Source: Vallitalea sp. (GTDB lineage Bacteria > Bacillota > Clostridia > Lachnospirales > Vallitaleaceae). Taken from it: a stretch of 64,000 nucleotides of DNA. Of this stretch, positions 28,154 through 38,803 are shown piece by piece. Every line of letters begins with the position of its first letter. The stretch's first letter is position 1. A model generated the notes under the pieces. That model saw only the letters and a list, made by a program, of their open reading frames with translations. It was not told where the DNA came from and searched no databases. The stretch covers positions 89,810-153,809 of the forward strand of contig JAOASG010000011.1 in the NCBI GenBank assembly GCA_025210235.1. The letters run 5' to 3'. The position numbers and the translations under genes are program-made.

Positions 28154-29032
28154 CTATTGGTTATTCTTATTTTTTAGTTTGGTTTTGATATGATTTAGAG
28201 AAATATTGAATTTAGTAGATTTAATATTAGGGAAGGCTCTAAAAAATCTACTGTATTGCTTTTGGATTAAATCTGATAGTTCTGTAAATCTATTAATGAT
28301 TTGTTTGTTTTTAAGTTCTAAATGTACATTATCAATTAAGTTTGTTATGTTCTCCATAAGTTTTTCAGGTGTGATTTTTTCTTTTGATTCTAATTTATTA
28401 GTAATTTCCTTAGATTTCTGAGATACTTCATTTTTAATATCAGATATATTTTCTTTTAATTCATTTTTTAAGTCCAGTGTTAATTTATACATTTCATTTA
28501 AGACAATATGTAAATTAATTAATGATCTCACTGTTAATGTTATGTCAATAATAAAATATAAAATTATTATATACAATATTGGATTTTTTAAATTTATAGG
28601 TATACTATGTATTAAATAGGCTATGGTTGGATGAATGTACTCCCATATAATAAAAGCACCTAATCCCCAAAAGATAGAAAATAAAAGACATATTCTTCCT
28701 TTTATATTAAATTTATTTTTAGAATAATCCCACCAAGTTGTATGAAATAGGATTTCTAGAAGATAACCTGTAATATATTCTAGTAAGGAAGTAAATATGG
28801 CTGCATATATAATGATAGTTATAAAATATAGGAAAAAATTTGTTGGTAGAATTGCTTTAAAACTTTCTAAGGGAACAATGACAAGTATAGCACCAAATCC
28901 ATAAATAGGGCAGAAAGGCCCATATAAAAATCCTCTGTTTACAAAATGTTTATTTTTACATGTAGCAAATATTGTTTCAGTAATCCATCCTAAAAAACTA
29001 TAAGTAATAAAGTAGTATAATACAACATCCAT
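28154..29032 (-). CDS. CmpB-type membrane protein (putative ABC-transporter type IV domain)
   Basis: 292 residues. About five hydrophobic segments in residues 1-170, followed by a cytoplasmic Lys/Glu-rich coiled coil (about 185-290). The opening YYFITYSFLGWITETIF, RGFLYGPFCPIYGFGA and WWDYSKNKFNIKGRICL are the conserved signatures of the pfam06541 family. Despite its name the family has no proven transport role. The gene is single and convergent with the Wadjet operon. Its ribosome binding site (AAAGAAG) is modest. Confidence 0.85.
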   Translation of the reverse strand: MDVVLYYFITYSFLGWITETIFATCKNKHFVNRGFLYGPFCPIYGFGAILVIVPLESFKAILPTNFFLYFITIIIYAAIFTSLLEYITGYLLEILFHTTWWDYSKNKFNIKGRICLLFSIFWGLGAFIIWEYIHPTIAYLIHSIPINLKNPILYIIILYFIIDITLTVRSLINLHIVLNEMYKLTLDLKNELKENISDIKNEVSQKSKEITNKLESKEKITPEKLMENITNLIDNVHLELKNKQIINRFTELSDLIQKQYSRFFRAFPNIKSTKFNISLNHIKTKLKNKNNQ

Positions 29033-29216
29033 ATGTATTTTTCAACTTCTTTCTATTTAGAATCTAGATTAATCCACAAAAAGCAATAGGGATAATCTCT
29101 ATTATTATTATAAGAAAAGTTTAGCAATTTTTTAAATTATTGTCAATATATCTGTTTTTTAGAAGTATGAAAAGTATTAAAAAGGGTTTTTAACCATTCT
29201 TTAGAAAATATAGAAG

Positions 29217-29264
29217 TTGACAATTATAATAATATTGTGATAACATTAATGTGCACGAGCACAT
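29217..29264 (+). promoter_or_regulatory. Promoter with LacI-type operator upstream of the GH116 gene
   Basis: TTGACA (29217) is followed 17 bp later by ATAACA, a weak -10. Immediately downstream the perfect palindrome ATGTGCACGAGCACAT (29249-29264) has ATGTGC/GCACAT arms and the central CG typical of LacI/GalR sites. A LacI-family gene is the second gene of the operon, so auto-regulation is likely. Confidence 0.65.
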
Positions 29265-29279
29265 AGAGTGTATTGTAAT

Positions 29280-29380
29280 TAATTGCAAAATTATATTTGG
29301 CTTATTATTTAATACAGTTTCGTCTACTATAAAATATACATATTGTATCTAAAGAATTCAAATCATTAGTTTTGCAATTA
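29280..29380. mobile_element. MITE-like repeat, copy C
   Basis: A 101-bp unit with terminal TAATTGCAAAATTA and TAGTTTTGCAATTA and the internal ACATATTGTATCTAAAGAAT block shared with the other copies. It lies in the leader of the GH116 operon, downstream of the operator. Confidence 0.6.
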
Positions 29381-29416
29381 TATAAATATAATATATAAGA
29401 AAGGTTGATTTATTTT

Positions 29417-32023
29417 ATGGGAACTTATATTGAAGAAAAAACAAAAGCAATTTCTTTTCCTTTAGGAGGAATCGGGTCAGGTTGTGTAGGGTTAGCTGGT
29501 GACGGAAGACTAGTTGATTGGGAAATATTTAATCGACCTAATAAAAATAGTGATAATGGATTTACTCATTTTGCAATAAAGGCTGAAGATGAGCAAAGTG
29601 TTATTGATTCTCGTGTTATGCAAGGATATCTTCAACCTCCATATATAGGATCTGGTAAAATGTGGGCTGGATTTGGACATGGTGTTAATAGGAAATCATT
29701 AAGTGGATTACCACAATTTGAAAACCTTGAATTTACTGGAGAATTTCCTATAGCTAATATTAATTTATCAGATAATAAATTTCCAGGTTTAGTTAAAATA
29801 ACAGCGTTTAATCCATTTATTCCACTAAATGATAAGGATTCTAGTATTCCTGCAGCATTTTTTGAAATAGAAGTTAAAAATACAACCAATAAAGAGCTAA
29901 ACTATACAATTAACTTTGCAATGAATAATCCATTAAAAGGAAAAAATATAAATGAATATGAAAGAAGTAATAACTTACATCTTATAAATATGTTAGGAGA
30001 ACATAACGAAGATGATTATAACTATGGAAATGCTACAATAGCTACAGACCAAAATAATATTAATTACCAAGAATACTGGTATAGAGGAAGTTGGTTTGAT
30101 AATCTTGGTATTTATTGGCGTGAGTTTTCTGCTTTTGGACCATATAAAAATAGAAATTATGATAAAAATGAAACTTTTAATAATGTAAAGAAACATTTAA
30201 CAGGTGATGATATTTGTATGATATCTGCAACAGTGTCTGTTAAGCCTAATGAATCGAAAAAAGTTAGATATATACTATCTTGGTATTTCCCTAATTGCTA
30301 TAATTATTGGGATGAATTTAAAGATGAACCTGAATATAAAAATAGTAAAAAGAACTTTTGGAAAAACTACTATAGTAAATTATTTAAAAGTTCCAGTGAT
30401 GTTGCAAAATACTGTTTAGATAATTGGGACAGATTATATGGTGATACATTAACTTTCAAAAATGCTTTGTTTGGCTCAACTTTACCTGCAGAGGTTATTG
30501 ATGCAGTATCAGCAAATATTTCTATTCTTAAATCACCTACTTGTTTAAGACTAGAGAATGGAGAATTTTATGGCTGGGAAGGTTGTCATGAACAGTCCGG
30601 TAGTTGCGAAGGAAGTTGTACCCATGTATGGAATTATGCATACGCATTACCATTTTTATTTCCTAATTTAGAACGTTCTATGAGAGATTTAAACTATAAA
30701 TATAATCAAAAAGAAAATGGAGAGATGTGTTTTAGATTAAGATTACCACTTGGTCGTAAAATTAGCGATTTTAGATCATGTGCCGATGGTCAGTTTGGTG
30801 ATGTAATTAAAGTATATCGTGAATGGAAGATAAGTGGGGATACAAATTGGTTAAAATCTAATTGGCAAGCTATAAAAAAATCAATTGAATATGCTTGGGA
30901 TCCTACTAATAAAGATAAATGGGATCCGGAAAAATCAGGGGTATTAACTGGAAGACAGCATCATACTCTTGATATGGAACTATACGGACCTAATTCATGG
31001 TTAACAGGATTTTATTTAGCTGCTTTAAAAGCTTCGGCTGAAATGGCTGAATTTCTAGGAGAAAAAGAAACAGCTAATGAATATAGAGAAATTTTTAATA
31101 AAGGTAAAAAATGGGTAGATGCTAATTTATTTAATGGGGAATATTATCATCAACTTATTGATCTTAAGGACAAAAAAATATTAGATAGATTTGTGACTGA
31201 AAATGATAAATCTGCAATTGAAGATTATTGGAATGAAGAGTCTAATGAAATAAAATATCAAGTTGGCGAAGGATGTATTATTGACCAAGTTCTAGGTCAA
31301 TGGCATGCAAATATAATAGGTCTAGGCGAGATATATGATCATAATAACACTAAGAAAGCTATAAAGTCATTATATAAATATAATTTTAAGAAATCCATGA
31401 AAGATTTTTATAATCCATGCCGTATATATTGCTTAAACAATGAAAGTGGAATTGTTATATGTGATTGGCCAAAAGATAAGTATAAACCAATTGTTCCTGT
31501 TCCATATTCAGAAGAGACAATGAATGGTTTTGAATATCAAGCTGCTATACATATGATTCAGGAAGGAATGATAGACGAAGGGTTAGAAATTGTTAAAGCA
31601 ATAAGAGATAGATATGATGGTTATAAAAGGAATCCTTGGAACGAGTTTGAATGCGGTAGCAATTATGCTAGGTCCATGGCTAGCTATGCACTTTTATTAT
31701 CATTAAGTGGTTTTGAGTTTGATATGATTAATAAAGTTATAGGGTTTAATCCAGTTATTAATAAAGATAATTTTAATTGTTTTTGGTGTATTGGTAATGC
31801 ATGGGGAACATTTGAAATAAATTCTAATACTATTAATATTAATGTACTATATGGTGAATTAGAAATAAAATCATTGAAATTATTAGGTATTAATAATAAA
31901 ATAATTAGTGTGATAAATAATAGTGATGATATAGAATATGAATGTGAAGATAGAGTACTTAATTTTAAACAATTAGTAGCTATTAAACAAAACACATCAT
32001 TGACTATAAAAACAGATAAGTAA
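29417..32023 (+). CDS. Glycoside hydrolase family 116 (glucosylceramidase/beta-glucosidase-like)
   Basis: 868 residues from the ATG at 29417 (AAGAAAGG upstream, spacing a little long). The N-terminal beta-sandwich begins FPLGGIGSGCVGLAGDGRL, a GH116 hallmark. The (alpha/alpha)6 domain carries the candidate nucleophile E398 in SCEGSCTHVWNYA and a candidate acid/base D519 in LDMELYGPNSWLTG. No signal peptide is seen, so it acts in the cytosol on imported glycosides. The LacI regulator 14 bp downstream and the operator upstream indicate sugar-inducible expression. The true substrate (a beta-glucoside or beta-xyloside) cannot be told from sequence. Confidence 0.88.
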   Translation: MGTYIEEKTKAISFPLGGIGSGCVGLAGDGRLVDWEIFNRPNKNSDNGFTHFAIKAEDEQSVIDSRVMQGYLQPPYIGSGKMWAGFGHGVNRKSLSGLPQFENLEFTGEFPIANINLSDNKFPGLVKITAFNPFIPLNDKDSSIPAAFFEIEVKNTTNKELNYTINFAMNNPLKGKNINEYERSNNLHLINMLGEHNEDDYNYGNATIATDQNNINYQEYWYRGSWFDNLGIYWREFSAFGPYKNRNYDKNETFNNVKKHLTGDDICMISATVSVKPNESKKVRYILSWYFPNCYNYWDEFKDEPEYKNSKKNFWKNYYSKLFKSSSDVAKYCLDNWDRLYGDTLTFKNALFGSTLPAEVIDAVSANISILKSPTCLRLENGEFYGWEGCHEQSGSCEGSCTHVWNYAYALPFLFPNLERSMRDLNYKYNQKENGEMCFRLRLPLGRKISDFRSCADGQFGDVIKVYREWKISGDTNWLKSNWQAIKKSIEYAWDPTNKDKWDPEKSGVLTGRQHHTLDMELYGPNSWLTGFYLAALKASAEMAEFLGEKETANEYREIFNKGKKWVDANLFNGEYYHQLIDLKDKKILDRFVTENDKSAIEDYWNEESNEIKYQVGEGCIIDQVLGQWHANIIGLGEIYDHNNTKKAIKSLYKYNFKKSMKDFYNPCRIYCLNNESGIVICDWPKDKYKPIVPVPYSEETMNGFEYQAAIHMIQEGMIDEGLEIVKAIRDRYDGYKRNPWNEFECGSNYARSMASYALLLSLSGFEFDMINKVIGFNPVINKDNFNCFWCIGNAWGTFEINSNTININVLYGELEIKSLKLLGINNKIISVINNSDDIEYECEDRVLNFKQLVAIKQNTSLTIKTDK

Positions 32024-32037
32024 TTAAAGGTGATTAA

Positions 32038-33012
32038 ATGGCAATTACAATTAAAAATATTGCAGATGCTTGTAATGTCTCAAGAGGGACTGTTGATAGA
32101 GCATTAAATGATCGTGGTAATATTAAACCAGAAACTAAAAAACTTGTTTTAGAAACAGCAAAAAAGTTAGGATATAAACCTAATTATATTGCAAGAAGTT
32201 TAGTGAAGGGTAAGACAAATACTATTGGTATTATAGTTTTTAATTTATATAATGAATTTTTCTCTAGTTTAATAAATCATATGGAAGTTAATGCTAGAAA
32301 GAAAAATTATTATATTAATCTAGCCCTGACACATTATAGCAAAGATATAGAAAGAAAATGTGTTGAAAATATGATTAAAAGGCAAGTTGATGGGTTAATA
32401 TTATGTTCTGTACATAACGAATTAACTTATTCAAAGTGGTTACAAGATTTTAATATACCAATAATAACCTTAGCTAATAAAGTTTCTGATAGTATACCAT
32501 ATATTAGTATCAATGATCATTTAGCTATGAATGAAGCTACTAAATATATAACATATAAAGGTTATGAGAGGATTATCTATATTAGTCCACCACTATCTAA
32601 TAAGAAAGTACTTAACATTTATTCCTTAGAAAAAAGATTTGAAGGCTTTAACGAAGTAAAAACAAAGCAACAATCAATTATAATTGATTCCAACGATTAC
32701 TTGGATATACTTAATACTATAAATATTACTGAATATAAAACTGCAATATTATGCTCAAGTGATATTTATGCTTTAGAAGTCCTGAACTACCTAAAAGTAA
32801 AAAAAATAAATATTCCTGATCAAGTTGGAGTTATGGGTTTTGATAATATTAATATGTTAAAATACGTTGAACCAAGTTTAACTACAGTTAGTTATTCAAC
32901 GGAACAAATAGCAATAAGTTCAATTAATTCAATTATATCTTATATAAATAATAATATAAAACCAGATAATCAAGTTATTTCATATAAAATAATTGAAGGA
33001 CAATCATTATAA
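32038..33012 (+). CDS. LacI-family transcriptional regulator
   Basis: 324 residues. N-terminal LacI HTH with TIKNIADACNVSRGTVDRALN followed by the hinge segment YKPNYIARSLVKGKT, then a periplasmic-binding-protein-like sugar domain. The VGVMGFDNINMLKYVEPSLTTV region is typical. It is cotranscribed with the GH116 gene and probably binds the palindrome at 29249-29264. The presence of GTVDRAL rather than STVSRAL is the common variant. Confidence 0.93.
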   Translation: MAITIKNIADACNVSRGTVDRALNDRGNIKPETKKLVLETAKKLGYKPNYIARSLVKGKTNTIGIIVFNLYNEFFSSLINHMEVNARKKNYYINLALTHYSKDIERKCVENMIKRQVDGLILCSVHNELTYSKWLQDFNIPIITLANKVSDSIPYISINDHLAMNEATKYITYKGYERIIYISPPLSNKKVLNIYSLEKRFEGFNEVKTKQQSIIIDSNDYLDILNTINITEYKTAILCSSDIYALEVLNYLKVKKINIPDQVGVMGFDNINMLKYVEPSLTTVSYSTEQIAISSINSIISYINNNIKPDNQVISYKIIEGQSL

Positions 33013-33028
33013 TAACGTTTTAAAAGAA

Positions 33029-33068
33029 AAAGTGTAGGGTTATAAATTATAACTCTCACTTTTTTTTA
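33029..33068 (+). terminator. Terminator after the lacI-family gene
   Basis: AGTG and GTTATA (33031-33044) pair with TATAAC and CACT (33048-33060), followed by eight T. Confidence 0.75.
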
Positions 33069-33132
33069 ATCTTATAGAATAGCTCTAAATGTTGTTTTGT
33101 TTTTGGTCTTACTAGTTTTTTGCTAGATTTTA

Positions 33133-33161
33133 TTGATTTTTTCTGTGTTTAGCATTATAAT
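33133..33161 (+). promoter_or_regulatory. Promoter of the glycyl-radical enzyme operon
   Basis: TTGATT, a 17-bp spacer and TATAAT lie 56 bp before the enzyme start; GAGGAGG precedes the ATG. Confidence 0.65.
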
Positions 33162-33216
33162 AGGAGTAGAAAATATATGAATTGGAATTTTATTATAGAG
33201 GAGGCATATAAAAAAG

Positions 33217-35736
33217 ATGAATTGGGATATTGTAAGGAAAAGTACGGAGCCAACAGATAGGATAAAAAGATTAATAGATAATCTATACGGGACGACTCCT
33301 GAAATAGAAGCAGAAAGAGCGGTACTTATTACTAAATCATATCAAGAAACAGAAGATAAGCCAATGATATTGCGAAGGGCGCTGGCACTTGAGAAAATTT
33401 TGAAAGAAATGCCTATTTTAATTAGAGAAGATGAACTAATTGTTGGAAATCTAACAAAAAAATATAGATCAGCTCAAGTATTCCCTGAGTTTTCAAATCA
33501 ATGGTTATTAGAAGAGTTTGATAAAATATCAAAAAGAGATGGAGATATTTTTCTTGTTTCAGATGAGGTGAAAGAAGAATTAACAAATGTATGTACATAT
33601 TGGAAAGGTAAGACAGTAAATGAATTAGCTACATCTTATATGCTAGATGAAACTCTAGAGGCAATGAAATCAGATGTGTTTACGGTTAATAATTATTATT
33701 TTAATGGCGTAGGACATATTTGTGTTGATTATGCAAAAGTATTAAATATTGGTTTTAAAGGTATTATACAAGAAGCTTATGATGAATTACAAAACTTAAC
33801 ACCAAGAGATAATGATTTTATTAAGAAAAGACAATTTTTACAAGCAGTTATAATTTCAAGTAATGCTATTATAATTTTTGCAGAAAGATTTGCAAGAGAA
33901 GCTCTAGAATTATCAAAAACAATCACAGATAAACAAAGAAAAAAAGAATTACTTAAAATTGCAGATGTTTGTAGTAAAGTTCCAGCAAATCCAGCAACTT
34001 CTTTTTATGAAGCAGTCCAATCATTTTGGTTTGTTCATGCTGTTATACAAATAGAATCAAATGGACATTCAATTTCTCCAATGAGATTTGACCAATATAT
34101 GTATCCATTTTTTAAACATGATATAGATAATAACAAAGTTACATATGATTTTGCTCAAGAATTAATAGATTGTGTATTTATTAAGCTTAATGATATTAAT
34201 AAAGTTAGAGATGAAGCTTCTACAAAGGCTTTTGGTGGATATCCTCTTTTTCAAAATTTAATTGTTGGAGGACAAACTGATGATGGTAAAGATGCTACTA
34301 ATGAATTATCTTTTATGTGTTTAGAAGCATCAAATCATACAAGATTATCTCAACCATCTATTTCTATTAGAGTTTGGAATTTATCACCAGACGAGTTATT
34401 AATTAAGGCAGCAGAAATTAGTAGAATAGGTATTGGAATGCCTGCCTATTATAATGATGAAGTAATTATTCCTGCACTTATTAATAGAGGATTAACTCTA
34501 GAAGATGCAAGAGATTATGGTATTATTGGATGTGTAGAGCCACAAAAGGGCGGAAAAACAGAGGGTTGGCATGATTCTGGATTCTTTAACATTGTAAAAG
34601 TTCTAGAAATCACACTTAATAATGGAAAAGTTAATGGAAAACAAGTTGGATTACAAACAGGAGAGTTTACTGAGTTTATGTCTTTTGAATCTTTTTTAGA
34701 TGCTTATAGAAAGCAAATGGAGTATTTTGTAATGCTATTAGCAAATGCGGAAAATAGTGTTGACTATGCCCATTGTGAAAGAGCACCATTACCTCTTGTA
34801 TCATCATTAGTAGATGATTGTATTAAGGTGGGTAAATCAATACAAGAAGGAGGAGCTCACTATAATTTTACTGGTCCACAAGGTGTTGGGGTGGCTAACG
34901 TTGGAGATTCTCTAGAGGTCATTAAAAGACTTGTATTTGAAGAGAAAAAGATAACATTACAAGATTTAAAGAAAGTTTTAGATTCTAATTTCGGTGAGGA
35001 TTTATTAAATGAAAATGACGAAGATAGATTACTTAATAAAATAATTATGTCAGAAGTTAAAAGAGTTTTAATTGAACAACATAAAATAGATTCAGATGAA
35101 ATAAATGATTATCATCTAGGTACATATAATGATGGAGAATATGTTCGTAAGATGCTTATTAATAAAGCTCCTAAATACGGTAATGACATAGATGAAGTAG
35201 ATATGTTGGCTAGAGAAGCTGCATTAATTTATTGTAAAGAGGTAGAAAAATATAAAAATCCAAGGGGTGGTAGTTTCCAACCTGGTTTATATCCAGCATC
35301 AATAAATGTGGCAATGGGAGAAGCGACAGGACCAACTCCAGATGGAAGAAAGGCGTTTACCCCACTTGCAGATGGTGTTTCACCCTCAGCTGGAATGGAT
35401 AAAGAAGGACCAACTGCTGTAATGAGTTCTGTTGCAAAACTAGATCATTTTATTGCATCTAATGGGACATTACTTAACCAAAAGTTCCATCCATCTGTAT
35501 TACAAGGAAATGAAGGACTATGGGATTTAATTAATCTTGTTAGGAGTTATTTTGATAAAAAAGGTATGCATGTTCAATTTAATGTAGTTAGTAAAGAGAC
35601 TTTAGTTGAAGCTCAAAATCACCCCGAAGAGTATAGAAATCTAGTAGTTAGAGTTGCAGGGTACAGTGCACAATTTATTTCCTTAGATAAATCTGTACAA
35701 GATGATATTATTAATAGAACAGAGCAACAATTTTAG
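33217..35736 (+). CDS. B12-independent glycerol/propanediol dehydratase-type glycyl radical enzyme
   Basis: 839 residues. The glycyl radical site is G815 in VVRVAGYSAQF. The active-site loop is GIIGCVEPQ (thiyl C439, base E441). Counting from these, H167, H284, S285 and D453 fall where C. butyricum glycerol dehydratase has H164, H281, S282 and D447, so the diol-binding pocket is conserved. Such enzymes dehydrate glycerol to 3-hydroxypropanal or 1,2-propanediol to propanal without cobalamin. No aldehyde or alcohol dehydrogenase and no microcompartment shell genes are nearby, so the in vivo substrate remains open. The activase gene follows at once. Confidence 0.85.
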   Translation: MNWDIVRKSTEPTDRIKRLIDNLYGTTPEIEAERAVLITKSYQETEDKPMILRRALALEKILKEMPILIREDELIVGNLTKKYRSAQVFPEFSNQWLLEEFDKISKRDGDIFLVSDEVKEELTNVCTYWKGKTVNELATSYMLDETLEAMKSDVFTVNNYYFNGVGHICVDYAKVLNIGFKGIIQEAYDELQNLTPRDNDFIKKRQFLQAVIISSNAIIIFAERFAREALELSKTITDKQRKKELLKIADVCSKVPANPATSFYEAVQSFWFVHAVIQIESNGHSISPMRFDQYMYPFFKHDIDNNKVTYDFAQELIDCVFIKLNDINKVRDEASTKAFGGYPLFQNLIVGGQTDDGKDATNELSFMCLEASNHTRLSQPSISIRVWNLSPDELLIKAAEISRIGIGMPAYYNDEVIIPALINRGLTLEDARDYGIIGCVEPQKGGKTEGWHDSGFFNIVKVLEITLNNGKVNGKQVGLQTGEFTEFMSFESFLDAYRKQMEYFVMLLANAENSVDYAHCERAPLPLVSSLVDDCIKVGKSIQEGGAHYNFTGPQGVGVANVGDSLEVIKRLVFEEKKITLQDLKKVLDSNFGEDLLNENDEDRLLNKIIMSEVKRVLIEQHKIDSDEINDYHLGTYNDGEYVRKMLINKAPKYGNDIDEVDMLAREAALIYCKEVEKYKNPRGGSFQPGLYPASINVAMGEATGPTPDGRKAFTPLADGVSPSAGMDKEGPTAVMSSVAKLDHFIASNGTLLNQKFHPSVLQGNEGLWDLINLVRSYFDKKGMHVQFNVVSKETLVEAQNHPEEYRNLVVRVAGYSAQFISLDKSVQDDIINRTEQQF

Positions 35737-35750
35737 AGAGAGGGATATGG

Positions 35751-36668
35751 ATGATTGAAGAGATTAACTGGGAACAAAACGGGATGATATTTAACATCCA
35801 GCGTTTCTCATTACATGATGGTCCTGGTATTCGTACAATAATTTTTTTAAAAGGATGTGGGTTAAGATGTAAGTGGTGTAGTAACCCAGAATCGCAAAAT
35901 ACTAAAAAACAAATTATGTATATTGAAAAGAATTGCATTAATTGCAATAAATGTATGGAAGTTTGTCCAACTGGTGCTATACAACTACAAAATGATAAAA
36001 AAATATCTTATGAGAAGTGTACGTTATGTGGTAAATGTGTGGAAGTTTGCTATGCTGAAGCATTAGAAATGACTGGGGAAAACGCAACAGTTAAAGAAGT
36101 TTGTGATATAATAATGAAAGATTCAGTATATTATAGACGCTCAGGTGGTGGAGTAACATTATCTGGAGGAGAAGCTTTATTACAACCAAAATTTGCTAGA
36201 GATATTTTAAAAGCATGTAAAAATAATGGCATAAATACAGCTATCGAAACAGCAGCTTTTGTTACAAAAGAATCATTGAAATTAGTATTACCTTACACAG
36301 ATTTAGTTCTTCTAGATATTAAAATAATGGAAGATGAATTACATAAAAAATATACAGGGCAGAGTAATGAAACAATATTAGAAAATGCAAAGTATATTGC
36401 ACAGCATTGTAATACAATAATTCGTATACCAATAATACCTGGAGTTAATGATACAGAAAGTAACATAAGAGATACAGTGAATTTTGCTAAAAAAATAAAT
36501 ATAAATGAGATACATCTTCTTCCATATCATCGTTTAGGTACTAATAAATATGAGTATTTAGGATGTTCTTATGAAATGAAATCAACTAATGTTCCTACAA
36601 ATAATCAAATTAATGAGTTGAAAAATATTGTTAATAGTTATGGGTTGAAATGTAGAATTGGGGGATAA
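35751..36668 (+). CDS. Glycyl-radical enzyme activating protein (radical SAM)
   Basis: 305 residues. The radical SAM motif is CGLRCKWC, preceded by FSLHDGPGIRTIIFLKGC. Two extra ferredoxin-type clusters follow (CINCNKCMEVCPTGA and CTLCGKCVEVC), as in the activases of diol dehydratase, hydroxyphenylacetate decarboxylase and choline lyase types. It uses SAM and an electron to make the glycyl radical on the enzyme encoded 14 bp upstream. The start follows AGAGAGAGGGATATGG. Confidence 0.94.
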   Translation: MIEEINWEQNGMIFNIQRFSLHDGPGIRTIIFLKGCGLRCKWCSNPESQNTKKQIMYIEKNCINCNKCMEVCPTGAIQLQNDKKISYEKCTLCGKCVEVCYAEALEMTGENATVKEVCDIIMKDSVYYRRSGGGVTLSGGEALLQPKFARDILKACKNNGINTAIETAAFVTKESLKLVLPYTDLVLLDIKIMEDELHKKYTGQSNETILENAKYIAQHCNTIIRIPIIPGVNDTESNIRDTVNFAKKININEIHLLPYHRLGTNKYEYLGCSYEMKSTNVPTNNQINELKNIVNSYGLKCRIGG

Positions 36669-36709
36669 CTTAATTAGATACGATATATATATCCTATTAA
36701 AAAATTACT

Positions 36710-36745
36710 AAGTCTTACTATATAATATAGATAAGGCTTTTTTTT
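36710..36745 (+). terminator. Terminator after the activase gene
   Basis: AAGTCTTACTATAT pairs with ATATAG and TAAGGCTT (one wobble), followed by eight T. Confidence 0.85.
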
Positions 36746-37001
36746 GTCTTATAGAAAGTTCTATTAATTTAAGTAAATAAGATGAGATCAGTAGAATCGA
36801 CGCTCAAAAAGATGTTGCATAACATAATACTTGAAAATAAACATAACATATGGTAATATTTACTGTATATTTATATATTGATATATATAGAGAACATGGT
36901 ATTTAATAGAAATAAGTAAAATTAGAAAGGAGTTTATTATTACTATTGATATTAAAGAAAATAATATCAGAATTTTACGACATAATATAAAGGATGATTA
37001 T

Positions 37002-38741
37002 ATGAAAAGCATAAAAACTAGATTGATTTTTCAAATTACACTATTAGTTATATTAAGTATATTAATAATGGATTTTGGTATTATATATTATTCTTCTAAA
37101 AATTTAAATGATCTTGGTTCAACTTTAAATAAAACAAAATTAGAATCAGATATTGAATCTGCTAAAGCTTATTTTGAGAAGTTTTATGGTAATATTGATG
37201 AGATATCATATAGTAATAATAAAATTTTTGATAGGAATGGTAAAGAGATTGTTCTTGACAATACAATTGTAGATACGATTAAGGATAAAATGGGAGTAGT
37301 AGCAACTATTTTTGTTAGAGATGAAAATGGTTACAAAAGAGTTGTTACCAATATTATGAATAATGGTATTAGGAGTGTAGGGACTTATTTAAAAGAAACT
37401 AATAAATCTTATAAAAAAGTTGTGAACGGTGAAAGATATATTGGAGATGTAACATTATTTGGAATAGATTATTTATCAGCATATGAACCTATAATAGATA
37501 AAAACAATAATATTGATTTAATATTTTTTATTGGTGTTTCGAAAGTTATTGCTAAAAAAATAGTGAATAATTCAGTATCTAATATGATGAATTATTTGAT
37601 AATATTTGGAAGTGTTATATTAATAGCATTAATAATTTTTATTTATATAATTGGTAATAACATAGCGAAACCTATAAAAAAAGCGACTAATTATTCAAAA
37701 GTAATTGCTAATGGGGATTTTACTCAACAAATTGATAATAAAATGCTTAAGAAAAAAGACGAGACAGGGATGCTTAGTAAAGCATTTGTTAATATTAATA
37801 ATAATTTTAAAGATTTAATCTTCAAAATTCAAAGTTCAGCTACAAATGTTGCAGCTTCTTCAGAGGAATTAACGGCTAGTTCCGAACAAGCAATGGCCTC
37901 ATCACAAGAGGTTGAAAGAACAGTTGAAGAAATTGCAAAAGGTGCAAATGAGCAAGCAGAAGAAACTAATGAAGCATCAGAAAGTGTCATATTATTAGGT
38001 GATATTATTAATGAAAATATTAATATGACTAAAGAGCTATCTAATATGTCTAAAAAAGTTAATAATCTTGCTAATGAAGGTTTACAAGAAATTGATTCAT
38101 TACATACTATTACTAAAGAATCCAAAACTGCAACTAGATCAATACGAGAGGATATAGAAAAAACTGATCAAAGTGCCAAAGAAATTGGTGAGCTAAGTAA
38201 ATTTATTTCTTCAATTGCAGAACAGACCAATCTTTTAGCTCTTAATGCAGCTATTGAAGCAGCAAGGGCAGGAGAATCAGGAAAAGGTTTTGCAGTAGTC
38301 GCGGAAGAAATAAGAAAATTAGCAGAGGAAGCCACTAAGTCTACTAATGTAATAGATGAGATGGTAGCGACTCTTCAAGATAATGTTAACAGCACTGTAT
38401 CGACAATGGAAGAAATAGATAACATAGTTGAAACTCAATTAAGTAATGCCAAGTCAACTGAAAGTAAATATAATGAAATAACTAAAAGTATTATGGAAAC
38501 TATAAATATTATTAAACGGCTTGATAGTTCTGCGATTGAAATGGAAAAAAAGAGAACTGTTATTATAGATATTATTCAGAATTTATCAGCTGTAGCACAA
38601 GAAAACGCTGCCAGTACAGAGGAGATGTCAGCTTCTGTAGAGGAGTTGACAATGACGATGTCAGAGATTACTAAAGCAAGTGAAGGCTTAGCAGAACTTG
38701 CAGGAGAATTACAAGAAAAGATTCTAAAATTTAAAATTTAA
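37002..38741 (+). CDS. Methyl-accepting chemotaxis protein
   Basis: 579 residues. TM1 (about 8-29), an extracellular single-Cache-like sensor domain (about 33-190), TM2 (about 195-217), HAMP (to about 270), then a long signalling domain with the conserved hairpin tip [23 protein letters not shown]. It senses an unknown ligand and controls CheA through the tip. No CheR-binding pentapeptide is at the C-terminus. The sensor domain fold is read from its length and flanking helices, so the Cache label is tentative. A shared terminator separates it from the convergent tetR. Confidence 0.93.
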   Translation: MKSIKTRLIFQITLLVILSILIMDFGIIYYSSKNLNDLGSTLNKTKLESDIESAKAYFEKFYGNIDEISYSNNKIFDRNGKEIVLDNTIVDTIKDKMGVVATIFVRDENGYKRVVTNIMNNGIRSVGTYLKETNKSYKKVVNGERYIGDVTLFGIDYLSAYEPIIDKNNNIDLIFFIGVSKVIAKKIVNNSVSNMMNYLIIFGSVILIALIIFIYIIGNNIAKPIKKATNYSKVIANGDFTQQIDNKMLKKKDETGMLSKAFVNINNNFKDLIFKIQSSATNVAASSEELTASSEQAMASSQEVERTVEEIAKGANEQAEETNEASESVILLGDIINENINMTKELSNMSKKVNNLANEGLQEIDSLHTITKESKTATRSIREDIEKTDQSAKEIGELSKFISSIAEQTNLLALNAAIEAARAGESGKGFAVVAEEIRKLAEEATKSTNVIDEMVATLQDNVNSTVSTMEEIDNIVETQLSNAKSTESKYNEITKSIMETINIIKRLDSSAIEMEKKRTVIIDIIQNLSAVAQENAASTEEMSASVEELTMTMSEITKASEGLAELAGELQEKILKFKI

Positions 38742-38756
38742 TATAAGAGAAATAAA

Positions 38757-38783
38757 TAGGTCACTCAGTTTTTCAGTGGCCTA
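38757..38783. terminator. Bidirectional terminator between MCP and TetR genes
   Basis: TAGGTCACT pairs with AGTGGCCTA (one wobble) around a T-rich loop, between convergent stop codons. It shares the GGTCACT theme of the hairpin at 17450. Confidence 0.6.
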
Positions 38784-38803
38784 TAATAAAGTCTATATTT
38801 TTT

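Noticed and set aside
33177..33260. A 27-codon frame starting MNWNFIIEEAYKK upstream of the glycyl-radical enzyme
   Set aside because: It spans the enzyme's own ribosome binding site and ends in its coding region; the similarity of the two starts (ATGAATTGG) is probably chance.
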